The position numbers and the translations under genes were made by a program. The notes beneath the pieces were generated by a model. It had not been told where the DNA came from. It made no database searches and saw nothing but the letters and a program-made list of their open reading frames with translations. From positions 4,439,502 to 4,503,501 of the forward strand of contig CM037866.1 in the NCBI GenBank assembly GCA_021292105.1: 64,000 nt of DNA, in the 5' to 3' direction. Source of the stretch: Anadara kagoshimensis. Taxonomy: Eukaryota; Mollusca; Bivalvia; Arcoida; Arcidae. The first letter of the stretch is position 1; each line of letters starts with the position of its first letter. Of this stretch, positions 56,901 through 59,633 are shown one piece after another.

Positions 56901-59633
56901 TTACTGTAATCGCCGGATTGCTGGCCACACCCACAGTGTTTCGACAAAGACCTTGCATTCTTGAATTATACACAAAAAGAATGAAAACTAGGCCTGAATT
57001 GTGCCATTTAATGACGTCACTGACACTAGTTGCCGTGACGCTGCTTTGGGCCAGTGTTGGAATATAAAAGGCATGGCTGGCAATACATCAGTTAAGTTGG
57101 ATATGAATGACAGGTCATAATTCTGAGTATTTTTTTTTTGTTTTTTAACAGGTCAAACTGGTCGTATAACAGATACCACGGGGACAGGAGGAGAAAAAAC
57201 AGAAGAACAGGCTGCTAAAGTAACAACAACACTAAAAGGTAGCATGGGAGAAAGAATAACAAAGGCATTAAACAAAGTGGAGGAAAAGAAGAAAAAACGA
57301 GCAGCAAGGAAAGCACAGGTTTGTATTGTACAGTTGAACCTGCCTGAAAGACCACCTCTATATAAGGACCACCTGTCTGTAACAACCACCTCTATCTAAG
57401 GACCACCTGTCTGTAACAACCACCTCTATCTAAGGACCACCTGTCTATAACAACCACCTCTATCTAAGGGCCACTTGTCCATAAAACCACCTCTGTATAA
57501 GGGTCACTTGCTTTTAAAGACCACCTCTATATAAGGGTCACTTATTTTTAAATGGCAGTAAAATTTATTGGAATTACTACTTATTCATGTTTTTTTAACC
57601 TGTATGTAAGGACCTCCTGCTTTAAAAGGCCAATCATGTTTATCCCAATCACTCTTTATTCATGTTATTTGAACTTCTATATAAGGACCACCTGCTTTTA
57701 AGGGCCAGTAAAATTTTATCTGAATTTCTCTTTTTTTGTGTTATTTGTACCTGTATATAAATACAGCTGACAAATAACCTCGTCTGTTAAAGCTACTTGC
57801 TAGTATTTCGAAGATCACCTTTACGAGTCCTGGTCCATAACCATTGCTTTTGTCCCTTTCCTGTTATATGATGGGGGGGGGGGGGGGGGGTAGAAATTCA
57901 CATTTTTTAAAGATTTTTTAAATACATAAAAGCTTATTATAGAGACCACTAAAAAGTCTTTAAAGTCTGTATTTCTGGGAGCAGGACATTTGAGTAAAAA
58001 TTAAAAAACACCTAGTGGACATTTTAGCGGCAACTTTAGTAGACACTTTAGCGACAGATTTTAAATGATTACATCTATTTTACGATGGACGTTTGAGCGA
58101 CAGTATAAATCTACTCACTGTTCCAGTATGAAGGGTAGAAAGAGAAAAGGTTGAATATTTGAAAGAATTGAATCAGAAATATGTAATAATGATAAAAACT
58201 TTGCTTTAAATCCTACTTCCACATCCCCGCGGTGAGCAGAGACAACAGACTTCAGTCTAGTAACAGAAGAGGTTAAGAAAAATGTTGCTCAAATGCCTAC
58301 CATATACTTGTACTGTATTTGGAATTTCGCTCAATATGGTTAAAATTCTGTCACTCAAAGGTCCACTACTTTGTCGCTCAAACCTCCATTTATTTTTGCT
58401 CTTTTGTCCCCAGCTTTCACTCAATGTCGATATTTCTTGGGTCCCATTGACAGTCTTTATATAAAGGTGTTACTGTATAACATTTGAAATTCATAGTAAT
58501 TTTAGATTTTTAAGTATATAATTATCTCCCTTTATTTGTTTTAAAGTGGGAAGACTTATATAACACAAAGCCGGCAGACGATTACCAAGATCCTGAGGAC
58601 GTGGCAGCCATTAAAGAGGCTAAAGATAATATGGGGGATTATAAACTAAAGACAGCTAAAGATTACGTCGTGCCAGACCATCTTAGAATGAATGTTGAGA
58701 AAGCCAGAGGAAGGCTTCTTATTTTGAAAGATTTGGTAAGTCAGGAGCATCACTGGGCCATTTAGGACTGATATTGAGGTCCAATGATTTTTTTTCTTCA
58801 CAAAGACTCAAGCTGATTTTCAAAATTAAAAAAGAAAAAAACTTAAAATCTTACTATAAAAATGGTAAAATGAATCAAAGTTAAAAACAAATTCATGTCA
58901 AAAATCAATGTATACCACTGTGGTAGCTCAGTTGGTAGAGTGCTTGCTCCATAAGTGGGAGGTCGTGGGTTCCAACCCTGGCTGGGTCTGACCCAAAACT
59001 TGAAATTGGGTAGTGACTGTTCTTTTGCCAAGCACTTGGCATTACAAAATGAAAGTCATTGTTCTTTCGGATGGGAACTTAAAATAAACGAGGTCCTGTG
59101 TCACAGTAGGTGTGGCATGATAAAGAACCCTGCTGTATAATGCCATAAGCGTAACACACAGGCAAAATTTCTGCACCTTTGCATACAGCTAGTGATGTCT
59201 TGATATACCCCGGTAAGTGAAATATTTTGACTTTGACGTTGAACACCATTACTCGACTTAACTCTTTGAAATTATTAGCCATTGTTGAATTTGTCCACTA
59301 GGAATAGAAACCCAGTCATTATCTGAGGGCTGCTACAAACAAGAGTATATGAATAACTTTAAATTTGTTTTTTGAAAATATTGTGAGTAGCTCTAAAATG
59401 AAGAGAATTTCCATAATAGGATTGTAAACATTTATTTTTAAATCACAGATTCATGAAAACAAGTATAACTTCAATCTGAGGCTGCTATCCCTGAGAGACA
59501 AGAAAATCGAGGTGATTGAGGAAATCCGAGATTTGGTCGGACAGCTCGAAGATATCCAGACTAAATTATTAGGTGATAAATGTTTACCTGTCCCACCAGT
59601 ACCAGAGATGCATCCAGAGGAAATGCCGGAAAG
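14324..59633 (+). CDS. CFAP44: CFAP44 (WDR52) gene, N-terminal 28 exons, continues past right edge
   Basis: CFAP44 with CFAP43 forms the tether/tether-head complex that holds the motor domains of the two-headed inner dynein arm (I1/f) to the doublet microtubule; loss in mammals gives abnormal sperm flagella. 28 plus-strand exons join with consistent phases and GT-AG junctions to about 1,912 codons. Order: low-complexity E/K/Q-rich N-terminus (residues 1-731), [15 protein letters not shown] entry block, first WD-repeat region (about 780-1330; [53 protein letters not shown]), acidic linker, [14 protein letters not shown] block, second WD-like region (about 1400-1545), then coiled coil. Human CFAP44 has 1,854 residues and a much shorter N-terminus, so perhaps 500-600 residues remain outside. 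Two A-run frame slips (exons 2 and 4) are noted separately. Recognition is from memory of CFAP44 orthologues. Confidence 0.92.
14373..16331 (+). other. CFAP44 intron 1
   Basis: About 2 kb of AT-rich DNA. I see no exon, SINE or array. Near 15590 and 15665 the phrase 'ACCTTTG(A/G)TCACCT(A/G)ATA' occurs twice, about 75 bp apart. Confidence 0.6.
16332..17410 (+). CDS. CFAP44: CFAP44 exon 2 (charged N-terminal extension, one frame slip)
   Basis: Acceptor AAAATAG, donor GGAG|GTATTC (weak). Encodes [20 protein letters not shown] then an E/K/S/D-rich region with no known domain. The length, 1,079, is one less than the 1,080 needed. The frame changes around the A-rich run 16857-16869: upstream reads ...AKQPDEK and downstream reads [19 protein letters not shown], both of the same charged style with no stops. 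A missing A in the run is the simplest explanation, by sequencing error or a real allele. Confidence 0.72.
18038..18381 (+). mobile_element. CRE-bearing MITE, copy b, partly duplicated
   Basis: Starts TAATTGACGTATCTCCGGCC. The second half, from GCGTCACGGCAACTAATGAT to GGGCGTGGCCAGCGATCA, is present twice in perfect tandem (period about 135 bp, about 18102-18238 and 18239-18376). Each half contains TGACGTCA, so this copy has two CRE palindromes. Confidence 0.75.
18978..19025 (+). repeat. (ATT)n microsatellite
   Basis: About 15 uninterrupted TTA/ATT triplets in CFAP44 intron 2. Confidence 0.9.
20238..20276 (+). CDS. CFAP44: CFAP44 exon 3 (small exon)
   Basis: Acceptor ATTACACAG after a long T-rich tract, donor AAAG|GTAGAT. 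39 nt, phase 1 to 1, encoding [13 protein letters not shown]. Included because phase and splice sites fit and composition matches its neighbours; it is not independently conserved. Confidence 0.6.
20340..20612 (+). repeat. Four tandem 64-65-bp units
   Basis: Units read AAAGAATCACCTTCTCCATC, TGGCCATCTGCCTCAATACC, GTGTCTGCTCCAATATCTTCC. Nearly identical, so recent. They sit at the start of a dispersed repeat (20613-20760, GATGGATTTTGATCAAACTT) also seen at 44765-44890. Confidence 0.85.
20613..21037 (+). other. CFAP44 intron 3, remainder
   Basis: Begins with a dispersed repeat (ATGGATTTTGATCAAACTTG, GGTCAAGGGTCAAGGTAACA) also found near 44765 and 56040. The rest has no recognised feature. Confidence 0.5.
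21038..21830 (+). CDS. CFAP44: CFAP44 exon 4 (coding minisatellite, one frame slip)
   Basis: Acceptor TTTTGAACAG, donor TGAAG|GTAAGAG. Encodes a highly acidic stretch whose core (about 21300-21650) is around 13 copies of a nine- to ten-residue unit, [10 protein letters not shown] and variants, a 30-bp coding minisatellite. It ends [18 protein letters not shown]...[12 protein letters not shown], clearly related to exons 5 and 6. The length, 793, is one more than a multiple of three: GAAAAAC just before the donor gives a stop, whereas one A fewer gives KTE in phase with exon 5. The whole is predicted to be disordered; no domain is recognised. Confidence 0.75.
21300..21650 (+). repeat. 30-bp coding minisatellite in CFAP44 exon 4
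   Basis: About 13 units of GGTGAACAAAAGCCATCTGA with CAAGCTGAA or CCAAGTGAA; variants differ mainly at synonymous or conservative positions (A/G at codon ends, T/S, A/V). It makes the long antisense ORFs over this region artefactual. Confidence 0.9.
21840..22512 (+). repeat. ATAGATATCT(C/T)CATAAATATGTACCCCC satellite
   Basis: CFAP44 intron 4 is almost wholly built of degenerate units based on ATAGATATCTTCATAAATATG with TACCCCC spacers, about 30-36 bp each. The last part runs ATAAATATCCACACTTAG into the exon 5 acceptor. Confidence 0.85.
22517..22633 (+). CDS. CFAP44: CFAP44 exon 5 (first copy of duplicated exon)
   Basis: Acceptor CCACACTTAG, donor GAAG|GTTAGTG; 117 nt, phase 1 to 1. Encodes [20 protein letters not shown] then [19 protein letters not shown]. 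It is about 95% identical to exon 6 in the same intronic setting. Immediately downstream (about 22691-22750) the last few exon bases and donor recur as TGTTGAAG|GTTGGTGTCAG. Confidence 0.8.
22905..23815 (+). repeat. 24-bp satellite, about 37 copies
   Basis: Unit TCCTCATATAGTATCTCATT+GATA. Copies differ chiefly at ATATAG versus ATAGAG, and in the 3' half the two variants alternate in pairs, a higher-order 96-bp pattern. Because 24 is a multiple of three, both strands stay open (minus MRISMRYY repeats, plus ISLISSYS repeats); these are not genes. The array lies in CFAP44 intron 5. Confidence 0.95.
23816..24720 (+). repeat. Degenerate ATATCC-rich satellite, CFAP44 intron 5
   Basis: Continuation of the intronic satellite with looser units such as CACATTTGGTAATGTCCACA, CAGATATCTC and TATCCACATAAATATCC. 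About 24480-24560 and 24640-24700 contain near-repeats of GGTAATGTCCACACAGATAT. Confidence 0.8.
24721..24945 (+). repeat. 40-bp array repeating the exon 6 splice acceptor
   Basis: Five units of exactly 40 bp, each ending TATCCACACTTAG, place AG dinucleotides at 24733, 24773, 24813, 24853 and 24893, followed by the true exon 6 acceptor at 24945. Unit core: TCATTTATTCATAAAAATCC. All five acceptors are identical in their last ten bases to the functional one. Confidence 0.9.
24946..25062 (+). CDS. CFAP44: CFAP44 exon 6 (second copy of duplicated exon)
   Basis: 117 nt, [20 protein letters not shown] then [19 protein letters not shown], phase 1 to 1, so either copy can be skipped or added without changing the frame. 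It shares acceptor and donor with exon 5, pointing to a tandem duplication of exon plus satellite intron. Confidence 0.8.
25450..25583. repeat. Perfect 58-bp inverted repeat (hairpin element)
   Basis: Left arm 25450-25507 begins TTATGGACTTTTTAGTGG; the right arm 25526-25583 is its exact reverse complement. The 18-bp loop is CCTCGGCTGTCGCCTCGA. The lack of mismatches implies recent insertion or arm conversion. Confidence 0.9.
26656..26792. repeat. Inverted repeat with CCTCGGCTTCGCCTCG loop
   Basis: Arms ATTACATTTCTGATAGGGTG and CACCCTATCAGAAATGTAAT pair with a few mismatches inside; the loop CCTCGGCTTCGCCTCG is nearly the same as that of 25450-25583. GTGACAxxATGGGCTGTCACC-type segments recur nearby at about 26385-26450, so a larger element may be present. 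Confidence 0.8.
27707..28020 (+). repeat. Four 76-bp units of 'ACAGTCAAACCTG' repeat
   Basis: Unit: AGTCAAACCTGTCTATAAAG, ATCACCTAAGGGAACC, GTAAAAGTGGCCTTTATTGG, CAGATGACCCTTATATA. Related single or tandem copies lie at 18615-18795, 44915-45110 and 57330-57770. Confidence 0.85.
28518..28714 (+). repeat. Four tandem 54-57-bp units upstream of exon 7
   Basis: Unit: GGAGATGTTCATCTAGACAG, TCACTATGAAATCTTA, ATCTCTGGTTTGATT. It stops about 28 bp before the exon 7 acceptor. Confidence 0.85.
28743..28893 (+). CDS. CFAP44: CFAP44 exon 7 (entry to conserved region)
   Basis: Acceptor TTTATTTAG; encodes an E-rich run then [20 protein letters not shown] and [15 protein letters not shown]. This is the first block strongly conserved with vertebrate CFAP44 (IPEDFFYDYEDL). 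Donor CA|GTATCC, phase 2, confirmed by exon 8 completing the glutamine codon. Confidence 0.88.
28894..29668 (+). other. CFAP44 intron 7
   Basis: 28955-29110 is a dispersed repeat (CCATCAGTCCATCGAGTATT, AACATTGATAGGAAATGTGC) also at 44235-44365. 29330-29520 is a minus-strand SINE with the tail motifs of 476-1078 (CGAGAAAACCAGAGTGCC). Confidence 0.6.
29669..29831 (+). CDS. CFAP44: CFAP44 exon 8
   Basis: Acceptor ACCCCCAG, donor ACA|GTAAGT. Encodes [20 protein letters not shown] and [20 protein letters not shown], then [13 protein letters not shown]: the first blade of the N-terminal propeller, close to vertebrate CFAP44. Confidence 0.93.
29940..30795 (+). repeat. Five partial tandem copies of CFAP44 exon 8 end and donor
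   Basis: Copies of TACAAATTCTG, TCTTCAAAAcAAAGAACA, ACATCAGAAGTACTAGTGG and GCTATAACAGTAAG occur with junctions near 30007, 30199, 30411, 30634 and 30783 (true junction 29831/29832). Four keep ACA|GTAAGT; the last reads ACATTAAGT. Units are about 150-220 bp and include G-rich spacers with runs of up to about 21 G (30471-30492). Confidence 0.9.
30882..32864 (+). mobile_element. AGCTCACCTGAGCC element, copy 2
   Basis: Starts with a hairpin (AGCTCACCTGAGCC AAA GGCTCAAGTGAGCT), ends GGCCCCTGGGCCTCTTGTT and is flanked on both sides by TTATTATTATT, so it went into an ATT tract. The interior is a different tandem array from copies 1 and 3: about nine units of 155-165 bp (31130-32390) containing TCTCAAAAACTATTAGGCC, GGAAGCATCCTCAGGTAGTG and GGTCCCCGGGGGTAGGGAGG. 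Alternate units alternate in type, a two-unit higher-order repeat. No ORF. Confidence 0.8.
32898..33037 (+). CDS. CFAP44: CFAP44 exon 9
   Basis: Acceptor TTTTTCAG, donor TTTTAG|GTAAAT. Encodes [46 protein letters not shown], a textbook CFAP44 block. The donor is continuous with the tetranucleotide tract that follows. Confidence 0.93.
33038..33235 (+). repeat. (TAAA/TGAA)n tract starting at the exon 9 donor
   Basis: About 190 bp of AAAT and GAAT tetranucleotides that begin within the splice donor GTAAATAAATAAAT itself. Open frames over it on the minus strand (FIHSFIHS...) are low-complexity artefacts. Confidence 0.9.
33236..33851 (+). other. CFAP44 intron 9, remainder
   Basis: No exon or known element recognised. 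The phrases 'ATACCCTTTAATTT', 'ATACTCCTTAAATT' and 'ATACTCTTTACATT' recur loosely between 33450 and 33690. Confidence 0.45.
33852..34031 (+). CDS. CFAP44: CFAP44 exon 10
   Basis: Encodes [60 protein letters not shown]: a WD blade ending WNW. Phase 2 to 2, donor ATAAG|GTAAAT. Confidence 0.93.
34050..34520 (+). repeat. 'GGTTCAAGAGTTCAGAGTTCAA' degenerate minisatellite
   Basis: About 20 loose units of 11-22 bp (GGTTCAAG, AGTTCAGAG, CTCAAGG) beginning 20 bp after the exon 10 donor. One interruption at 34380-34440 echoes exon 10 (GATCAGAGTCACATTTTCTG versus CCGAGCCACATTTTCTACTG), probably another decayed exon-derived copy. Confidence 0.8.
34521..34845 (+). other. CFAP44 intron 10, remainder
   Basis: AT-rich with no recognised feature apart from the exon 11 acceptor region. 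Confidence 0.5.
34846..35125 (+). CDS. CFAP44: CFAP44 exon 11
   Basis: Encodes [60 protein letters not shown] and [20 protein letters not shown]. This is the longest and best conserved stretch against vertebrate CFAP44. Donor AGG|GTAAGA, phase 0. Confidence 0.95.
35126..35422 (+). other. CFAP44 intron 11, start
   Basis: No recognised feature; two mobile elements follow (35423-35680 and 35940-37540). Confidence 0.45.
35423..35680. mobile_element. Palindromic MITE (TTTCACAATCATTCCTTAGC), copy 1
   Basis: Long inverted ends: TTTCACAATCATTCCTTAGC-TAAGATTTTCCTTAA at the left and TTAAGGAAAATCTTAGC-TTAGGAATGATTGTGAAA at the right. A second copy with the same ends lies at 42375-42634. No ORF. Confidence 0.85.
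35940..37540 (+). mobile_element. AGCTCACCTGAGCC element, copy 3, with nuclear-receptor-motif satellite
   Basis: Starts with the hairpin AGCTCACCTGAGCC and ends GGCCCATGGGCCTCTTGTT at 37540, 16 bp before the exon 12 acceptor. The interior, about 36480-37440, is a roughly 145-bp satellite of six to seven units: ATTATCTCGAAAACTATAAA, CTTTTTGTATAGGCATGTAT, TTAGAATGTTGTAGGTATTG, then GGTCATGGGTTCAAAGGTC-AAGGTCACAGATG. Same satellite as copy 1 at 10845-12233. Confidence 0.85.
37557..37718 (+). CDS. CFAP44: CFAP44 exon 12
   Basis: Acceptor TTTTATCCAG, donor CAG|GTAAGT, 162 nt phase 0. Encodes [54 protein letters not shown], matching the CFAP44 block IWDFETIDTAD. Confidence 0.94.
37719..38195 (+). 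other. CFAP44 intron 12, first part
   Basis: AT-rich; no recognised repeat or exon. Confidence 0.45.
38196..38520 (+). mobile_element. Two tandem tRNA-headed SINEs
   Basis: Heads at about 38196 and 38422 read GGTCTGGGTAGCTCAGTGGT, with an A box, and about 40 bp later a B box (AAGTTTAATCCCAG in the first, GGGTTCGATCCCCAG in the second), followed by CCCTGCATTTTTTTCTCTTT. They are tRNA-like but lack a paired acceptor stem, so I call SINEs, not tRNA genes. Between them a hairpin TTTTTTCGATTCAA / TTGAATCGAAAAAA lies at about 38371-38403. Confidence 0.75.
38580..38727 (+). CDS. CFAP44: CFAP44 exon 13
   Basis: Acceptor TATTTGTAG, donor GGATC|GTAAGT. Encodes [49 protein letters not shown]. Phase 1 at the end, completed by exon 14 (CAT, H, as in MDHTVRVYD). 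Confidence 0.93.
38728..39080 (+). repeat. Three 101-bp copies of CFAP44 exon 13 end and donor
   Basis: TGATGTGTCGCCTATAAGCC starts at 38681 (exon), 38782, 38883 and 38984: an exact 101-bp period. Each copy holds the last 47-48 nt of the exon, GGATC|GTAAGTT and about 50 nt of intron. Copies differ by only a few bases, so duplication is recent. Each copy is preceded by TTTTGCAG, so each could be spliced as a 56-nt exon; joined to exon 13 that would reach a stop at CCTATAA. Confidence 0.93.
39081..40220 (+). other. CFAP44 intron 13, remainder
   Basis: 39550-39720 is a plus-strand tRNA-headed SINE (TACCTCAGTTGCCAAGTGGT..., TTCTCTGGGCACTCC, TTTCCTCCACCATTCC). A short inverted pair near 39235-39330 surrounds CGAGATTTGCTGATCTCGC. 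A T-run precedes the exon 14 acceptor (40131-40150). Confidence 0.6.
40221..40315 (+). CDS. CFAP44: CFAP44 exon 14
   Basis: Encodes [20 protein letters not shown] then [12 protein letters not shown], 95 nt, phase 1 to 0; typical VRVYD end of a WD blade followed by the conserved KWAP. Confidence 0.92.
40316..41328 (+). other. CFAP44 intron 14
   Basis: 40365-40585 is a minus-strand tRNA-headed SINE like 1740-1998 (TTAAGGTCTTTTTGAAAGGA, CTTTCATTTCTAAATGC). The rest has no recognised feature. Confidence 0.6.
41329..41532 (+). CDS. CFAP44: CFAP44 exon 15
   Basis: Encodes [68 protein letters not shown]. It matches the VFKPH..... TALA..... GEILATG block of CFAP44. Phase 0 at both ends. Confidence 0.94.
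42105..42360. mobile_element. SINE-like element with conserved core, copy 1
   Basis: Contains GTCTGTCCCGAGCCATTAGG, CGACTGAGAGTACAAGACTC, TCCCCTGAATGGGACGCCGG, TCCATCGCAGGGTTAACCCC and, at the far end, GGGATCGAACCCACGACC, the reverse complement of a Pol III B box. Such a core is widespread in invertebrate genomes. A truncated copy is at 60250-60367. Confidence 0.65.
42375..42634. mobile_element. Palindromic MITE (TTTCACAATCATTCCTTAGC), copy 2
   Basis: Starts GGCCCTGGTTTCACAATCAT and ends ATGATTGTGAAACCGGGGCC; same ends and size as 35423-35680. Confidence 0.87.
42740..42850 (+). CDS. CFAP44: CFAP44 exon 16
   Basis: Encodes [37 protein letters not shown], parallel to the GSEDKTVFFF...IGYINTP block. 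Acceptor TAATTTCAG, donor TTT|GTAAGT, phase 0. Confidence 0.93.
42851..44020 (+). other. CFAP44 intron 16
   Basis: Holds the MITE copy c (42967-43176). 43435-43810 repeats phrases such as CTCCTGATTTTCC and TTTTTCCTGAATTTGTT in loose form. No extra exon is recognised, although a few residues expected between WSPDKF and DEGIVLE may be encoded by one I cannot see. Confidence 0.5.
42967..43176 (-). mobile_element. CRE-bearing MITE, copy c
   Basis: TAATTGACGGATCGCTGGCC to GGCATGGCCGGCGATACGTC, with TGACGTCA intact in the middle (about 43072). Confidence 0.75.
44021..44188 (+). CDS. CFAP44: CFAP44 exon 17 (left edge uncertain)
   Basis: Clear part: [42 protein letters not shown] then AGG|GTAAGT. 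It resembles the CFAP44 block ENGYVLEAPSP...FKSVKSRI. The left edge at TATAAG|CATATT is chosen because it alone gives phase 0 without a stop; it lacks a good pyrimidine tract. The AG at 44062 would need phase 2. Confidence 0.72.
44189..45130 (+). other. CFAP44 intron 17
   Basis: 44235-44365 is a dispersed repeat also at 28955-29110; 44363-44553 is MITE copy d; 44765-44890 resembles 20613-20760; 44915-45110 is a CTATAAAGACCACC-type repeat. Confidence 0.6.
44363..44553 (+). mobile_element. CRE-bearing MITE, copy d
   Basis: TCAATTGACGTTTTGCCAAC to TTGTCCGGCGATACTAC; the CRE has mutated to TGATGTCA. Confidence 0.65.
45131..45275 (+). CDS. CFAP44: CFAP44 exon 18 (charged coiled-coil linker)
   Basis: Encodes [20 protein letters not shown] then [20 protein letters not shown] and GEEGKEE, ending G|GTAAGA in phase 1. 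Vertebrate CFAP44 has the same kind of K/E-rich linker at this point. 145 nt. Confidence 0.88.
45390..45900 (+). repeat. Four copies of CFAP44 exon 18 end and donor fused to a SINE head
   Basis: GACTAGGAAAAGAAGAGGTTAAAATTGAA (about 45398), CTAGGAAAAGCGGAGAGTAAGG (45536), CTAGGAAACGAGGAGGGTAAAA (45677) and CTAGGAAAAGAGCAGGGTAAGG (45845) repeat the exon end GGAAAAGAAGAGG|GTAAG. Each is preceded by a tRNA-like SINE head (for example GGTCTGGGTAGCCGAACGGC at 45607) running into CTCTCACTGCCTAGG. Units are about 135-165 bp. Confidence 0.82.
46141..46486 (+). mobile_element. CRE-bearing MITE, copy e, partly duplicated
   Basis: TAATTGACGTATTGCCAGCC to GGCAGCGATACATCAGTTAC. As in copy b, the second half is duplicated (about 46212-46345 and 46346-46486) with more divergence; the second half keeps TGACGTCA. 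Confidence 0.72.
46487..47337 (+). other. CFAP44 intron 18, unassigned
   Basis: 46916-47040 and 47041-47163 are a direct duplication of about 123 bp (CATAAAACAGTTTGCTGTAT, TTCAGAACTTCAAATTTTCC). 47185-47340 looks like a SINE piece (CTCAGTTGCACAGTGTTCCA). No exon seen. Confidence 0.6.
47345..48190 (+). repeat. 49-bp minisatellite in two blocks
   Basis: Unit: ACAAACATACTAATCCATGT, CGGAATCACAATCCAGAAGC, AAAGTAAAA. Nine units at about 47360-47760 and five at about 47940-48190, with a 180-bp spacer. The spacer and the sequence after the second block both begin CTTxGxAACTGxCAAGTTAGG-TTAGACAC, so the whole block has itself been duplicated. Confidence 0.92.
49951..50160 (+). mobile_element. tRNA-headed SINE
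   Basis: CCAGGTGGTGGCAGAGTGGT (A box), CCACCTAGGTTCAAATCCCA (B box), then body GCAAGACCTAATGCAAGGTA and tail TTTTTCTCTGGGCACTCTAG, TTTCCTCAACCACC. This is the fullest copy of the family seen in pieces at 476-1078, 29330-29520, 39550-39720, 45390-45900 and 51230-51400. Confidence 0.75.
50640..51091 (+). repeat. Copies of the CFAP44 exon 19 acceptor region
   Basis: Units of roughly 110-190 bp contain CATATTTATCTACAAAAGTA, TGATGATGCCC and end near TACAGAGAGAGAA. Junction-like copies: about 50655 (AAGAGAGAGAG), 50833 (TTACAAAGGAAAA), 50954 (TTACAGAGAGAGAAA) and the true acceptor CTACAG|AGAGAGAAG at 51091. The 50956 copy is a credible acceptor. Confidence 0.75.
51092..51186 (+). CDS. CFAP44: CFAP44 exon 19
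   Basis: Encodes [32 protein letters not shown], equivalent to the vertebrate block FIPEVPSPILCGFY. 95 nt, phase 1 to 0, donor CTATG|GTAAGG. Confidence 0.94.
51230..51990 (+). repeat. Six copies of CFAP44 exon 19 end and donor fused to a SINE fragment
   Basis: GGCTCTCTATG|GTAAGGTTACTTT (true junction 51186) recurs at about 51384, 51496, 51628, 51741, 51860 and, diverged, 51982. Units of about 113-131 bp also contain a SINE piece: TCATTGGGAGAGTGCTGGTG, AATAATTTTGTCTGTTGGCT, AGTGTTTTTCTCTAGGCTCTC. The SINE tail TCTCTGGGCACTC shares letters with the exon end GGCTCTCTATG, so the join may have used microhomology. Most copies keep a consensus donor. Confidence 0.92.
51991..52529 (+). other. CFAP44 intron 19, remainder
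   Basis: 52110-52220 is a SINE body fragment (CTTTTAGAAGAGACCTTAAA). 52245-52410 is a repeat rich in ATAACGAA / CGAATATAACGA. No coding signal. Confidence 0.55.
52530..52678 (+). CDS. CFAP44: CFAP44 exon 20
   Basis: Encodes [49 protein letters not shown], matching the vertebrate GGYDSGFLY...DEEP block. Acceptor TTTTCAG, phase 0 to 2. Confidence 0.92.
52679..53341 (+). other. CFAP44 intron 20
   Basis: No repeat family or exon recognised. Confidence 0.5.
53342..53618 (+). CDS. CFAP44: CFAP44 exon 21 (second WD-like region)
   Basis: Encodes [80 protein letters not shown]. Two WD-like blades, then the start of a charged helix. Donor AGG|GTAAGT, phase 0. Confidence 0.94.
53660..54045 (+). repeat. 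Degenerate copies of CFAP44 exon 21 end and donor
   Basis: The exon end AACTCCCATCTGCAAGG|GTAAGTTG recurs as AATTCCTCTTTGCAATGATC (53785), AACTCCCTTCTGCATGGATG (53878), AACTCCACTCTGCTAGG|GTGAGTAG (53968) and AATTCCCCTCTGCAAGG|GTAAATTA (54011). The last two keep plausible donors. Spacers include GGGGTGGGGGGGAGTTATTG-type G tracts and end in an A run (54040-54064). Confidence 0.82.
54238..54290 (+). CDS. CFAP44: CFAP44 exon 22 (small exon)
   Basis: Acceptor GTATTTTTAG, donor TACAG|GTAAAT, 53 nt. Encodes [17 protein letters not shown], phase 0 to 2; the [15 protein letters not shown] reading continues in exon 23. Confidence 0.88.
54291..54773 (+). other. CFAP44 intron 22
   Basis: AT-rich, no recognised feature. 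Confidence 0.5.
54774..54936 (+). CDS. CFAP44: CFAP44 exon 23 (coiled coil)
   Basis: Encodes [54 protein letters not shown]; heptad-type coiled coil conserved in CFAP44 and CFAP43. Phase 2 to 0. Confidence 0.93.
54937..55646 (+). other. CFAP44 intron 23
   Basis: 54965-55075 repeats 'AGTGTTTTAAxGTCCTxCxACTTCATA' twice; 55265-55465 has about four loose units of AAAACCTTGTTATAATG, TCCCTGGATAACTTTGCCAC. No exon. Confidence 0.6.
55647..55777 (+). CDS. CFAP44: CFAP44 exon 24 (coiled coil)
   Basis: Encodes [43 protein letters not shown]. Acceptor TTTTTTCAG, donor AAAAG|GTAAAA, phase 0 to 2. Confidence 0.93.
55778..56225 (+). other. CFAP44 intron 24
   Basis: 55970-56130 resembles the dispersed repeat at 20613-20760 (ATGGATTTGGTCATG, GTAAACCAACATG), including the start CCGTCTCTCTGTCTGACCG. 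Confidence 0.5.
56226..56413 (+). CDS. CFAP44: CFAP44 exon 25
   Basis: Encodes [62 protein letters not shown]. Highly conserved style in CFAP44; phase 2 to 1, donor G|GTTAAT. Confidence 0.93.
56414..56906 (+). other. CFAP44 intron 25, first part
   Basis: 56740-56880 matches the dispersed repeat at 2920-3060 (AGGAGATGCTTACCCTTCCG, GGCCTCACTTCCCTGG). Otherwise unassigned. Confidence 0.5.
56907..57094 (-). mobile_element. CRE-bearing MITE, copy f
   Basis: TAATCGCCGGATTGCTGGCC to GGCATGGCTGGCAATACATC, with TGACGTCA near 57012. It ends about 57 bp before the exon 26 acceptor. Confidence 0.75.
57152..57318 (+). CDS. CFAP44: CFAP44 exon 26
   Basis: Encodes [56 protein letters not shown]; a variable linker, then a basic helix. 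Phase 1 to 0. Confidence 0.9.
57330..57770 (+). repeat. 'ACCACCTCTATCTAAGGACC' array
   Basis: About ten loose units of 33-40 bp: GACCACCTCTATATAAGGAC, CACCTGTCTGTAACAAC. Same family as 18615-18795, 27707-28020 and 44915-45110. The array runs directly on from the exon 26 donor (within about 12 bp). Confidence 0.8.
57771..58546 (+). other. CFAP44 intron 26, remainder
   Basis: A 17-18-base G run lies at about 57872-57890. 57990-58440 loosely repeats phrases on 'GGACATTTTAGCGGCA' / 'GACGTTTGAGCGACAG' / 'TGTCGCTCAAACCTCC', including inverted versions. No exon. Confidence 0.5.
58547..58735 (+). CDS. CFAP44: CFAP44 exon 27
   Basis: Encodes [63 protein letters not shown]. 189 nt phase 0; matches the CFAP44/43 signature W..LY..KP...Y.DP.D...I..A...MGD..LK.A..Y.VP. 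Confidence 0.95.
58736..59448 (+). other. CFAP44 intron 27
   Basis: Contains the SINE at 58915-59205. The rest is unassigned. Confidence 0.55.
58915..59205 (+). mobile_element. tRNA-headed SINE, near-complete
   Basis: Head TGGTAGCTCAGTTGGTAGAG (A box) and GTGGGTTCCAACCCTGGC (B box); body GGGTAGTGACTGTTCTTTTG, ATGAAAGTCATTGTTCTTTC, GAGGTCCTGTGTCACAGTAG. Same family as 1740-1998 and 40365-40585. The head resembles a tRNA gene but does not close an acceptor stem. Confidence 0.75.
59449..59633 (+). CDS. CFAP44: CFAP44 exon 28 (last exon in window)
   Basis: Encodes [60 protein letters not shown]; a conserved helix ending in the P.PEM.P.E.PE block of CFAP44. Donor AAAG|GTATGT, phase 2. The following exon is not visible in the remaining 4.4 kb. 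Confidence 0.94.
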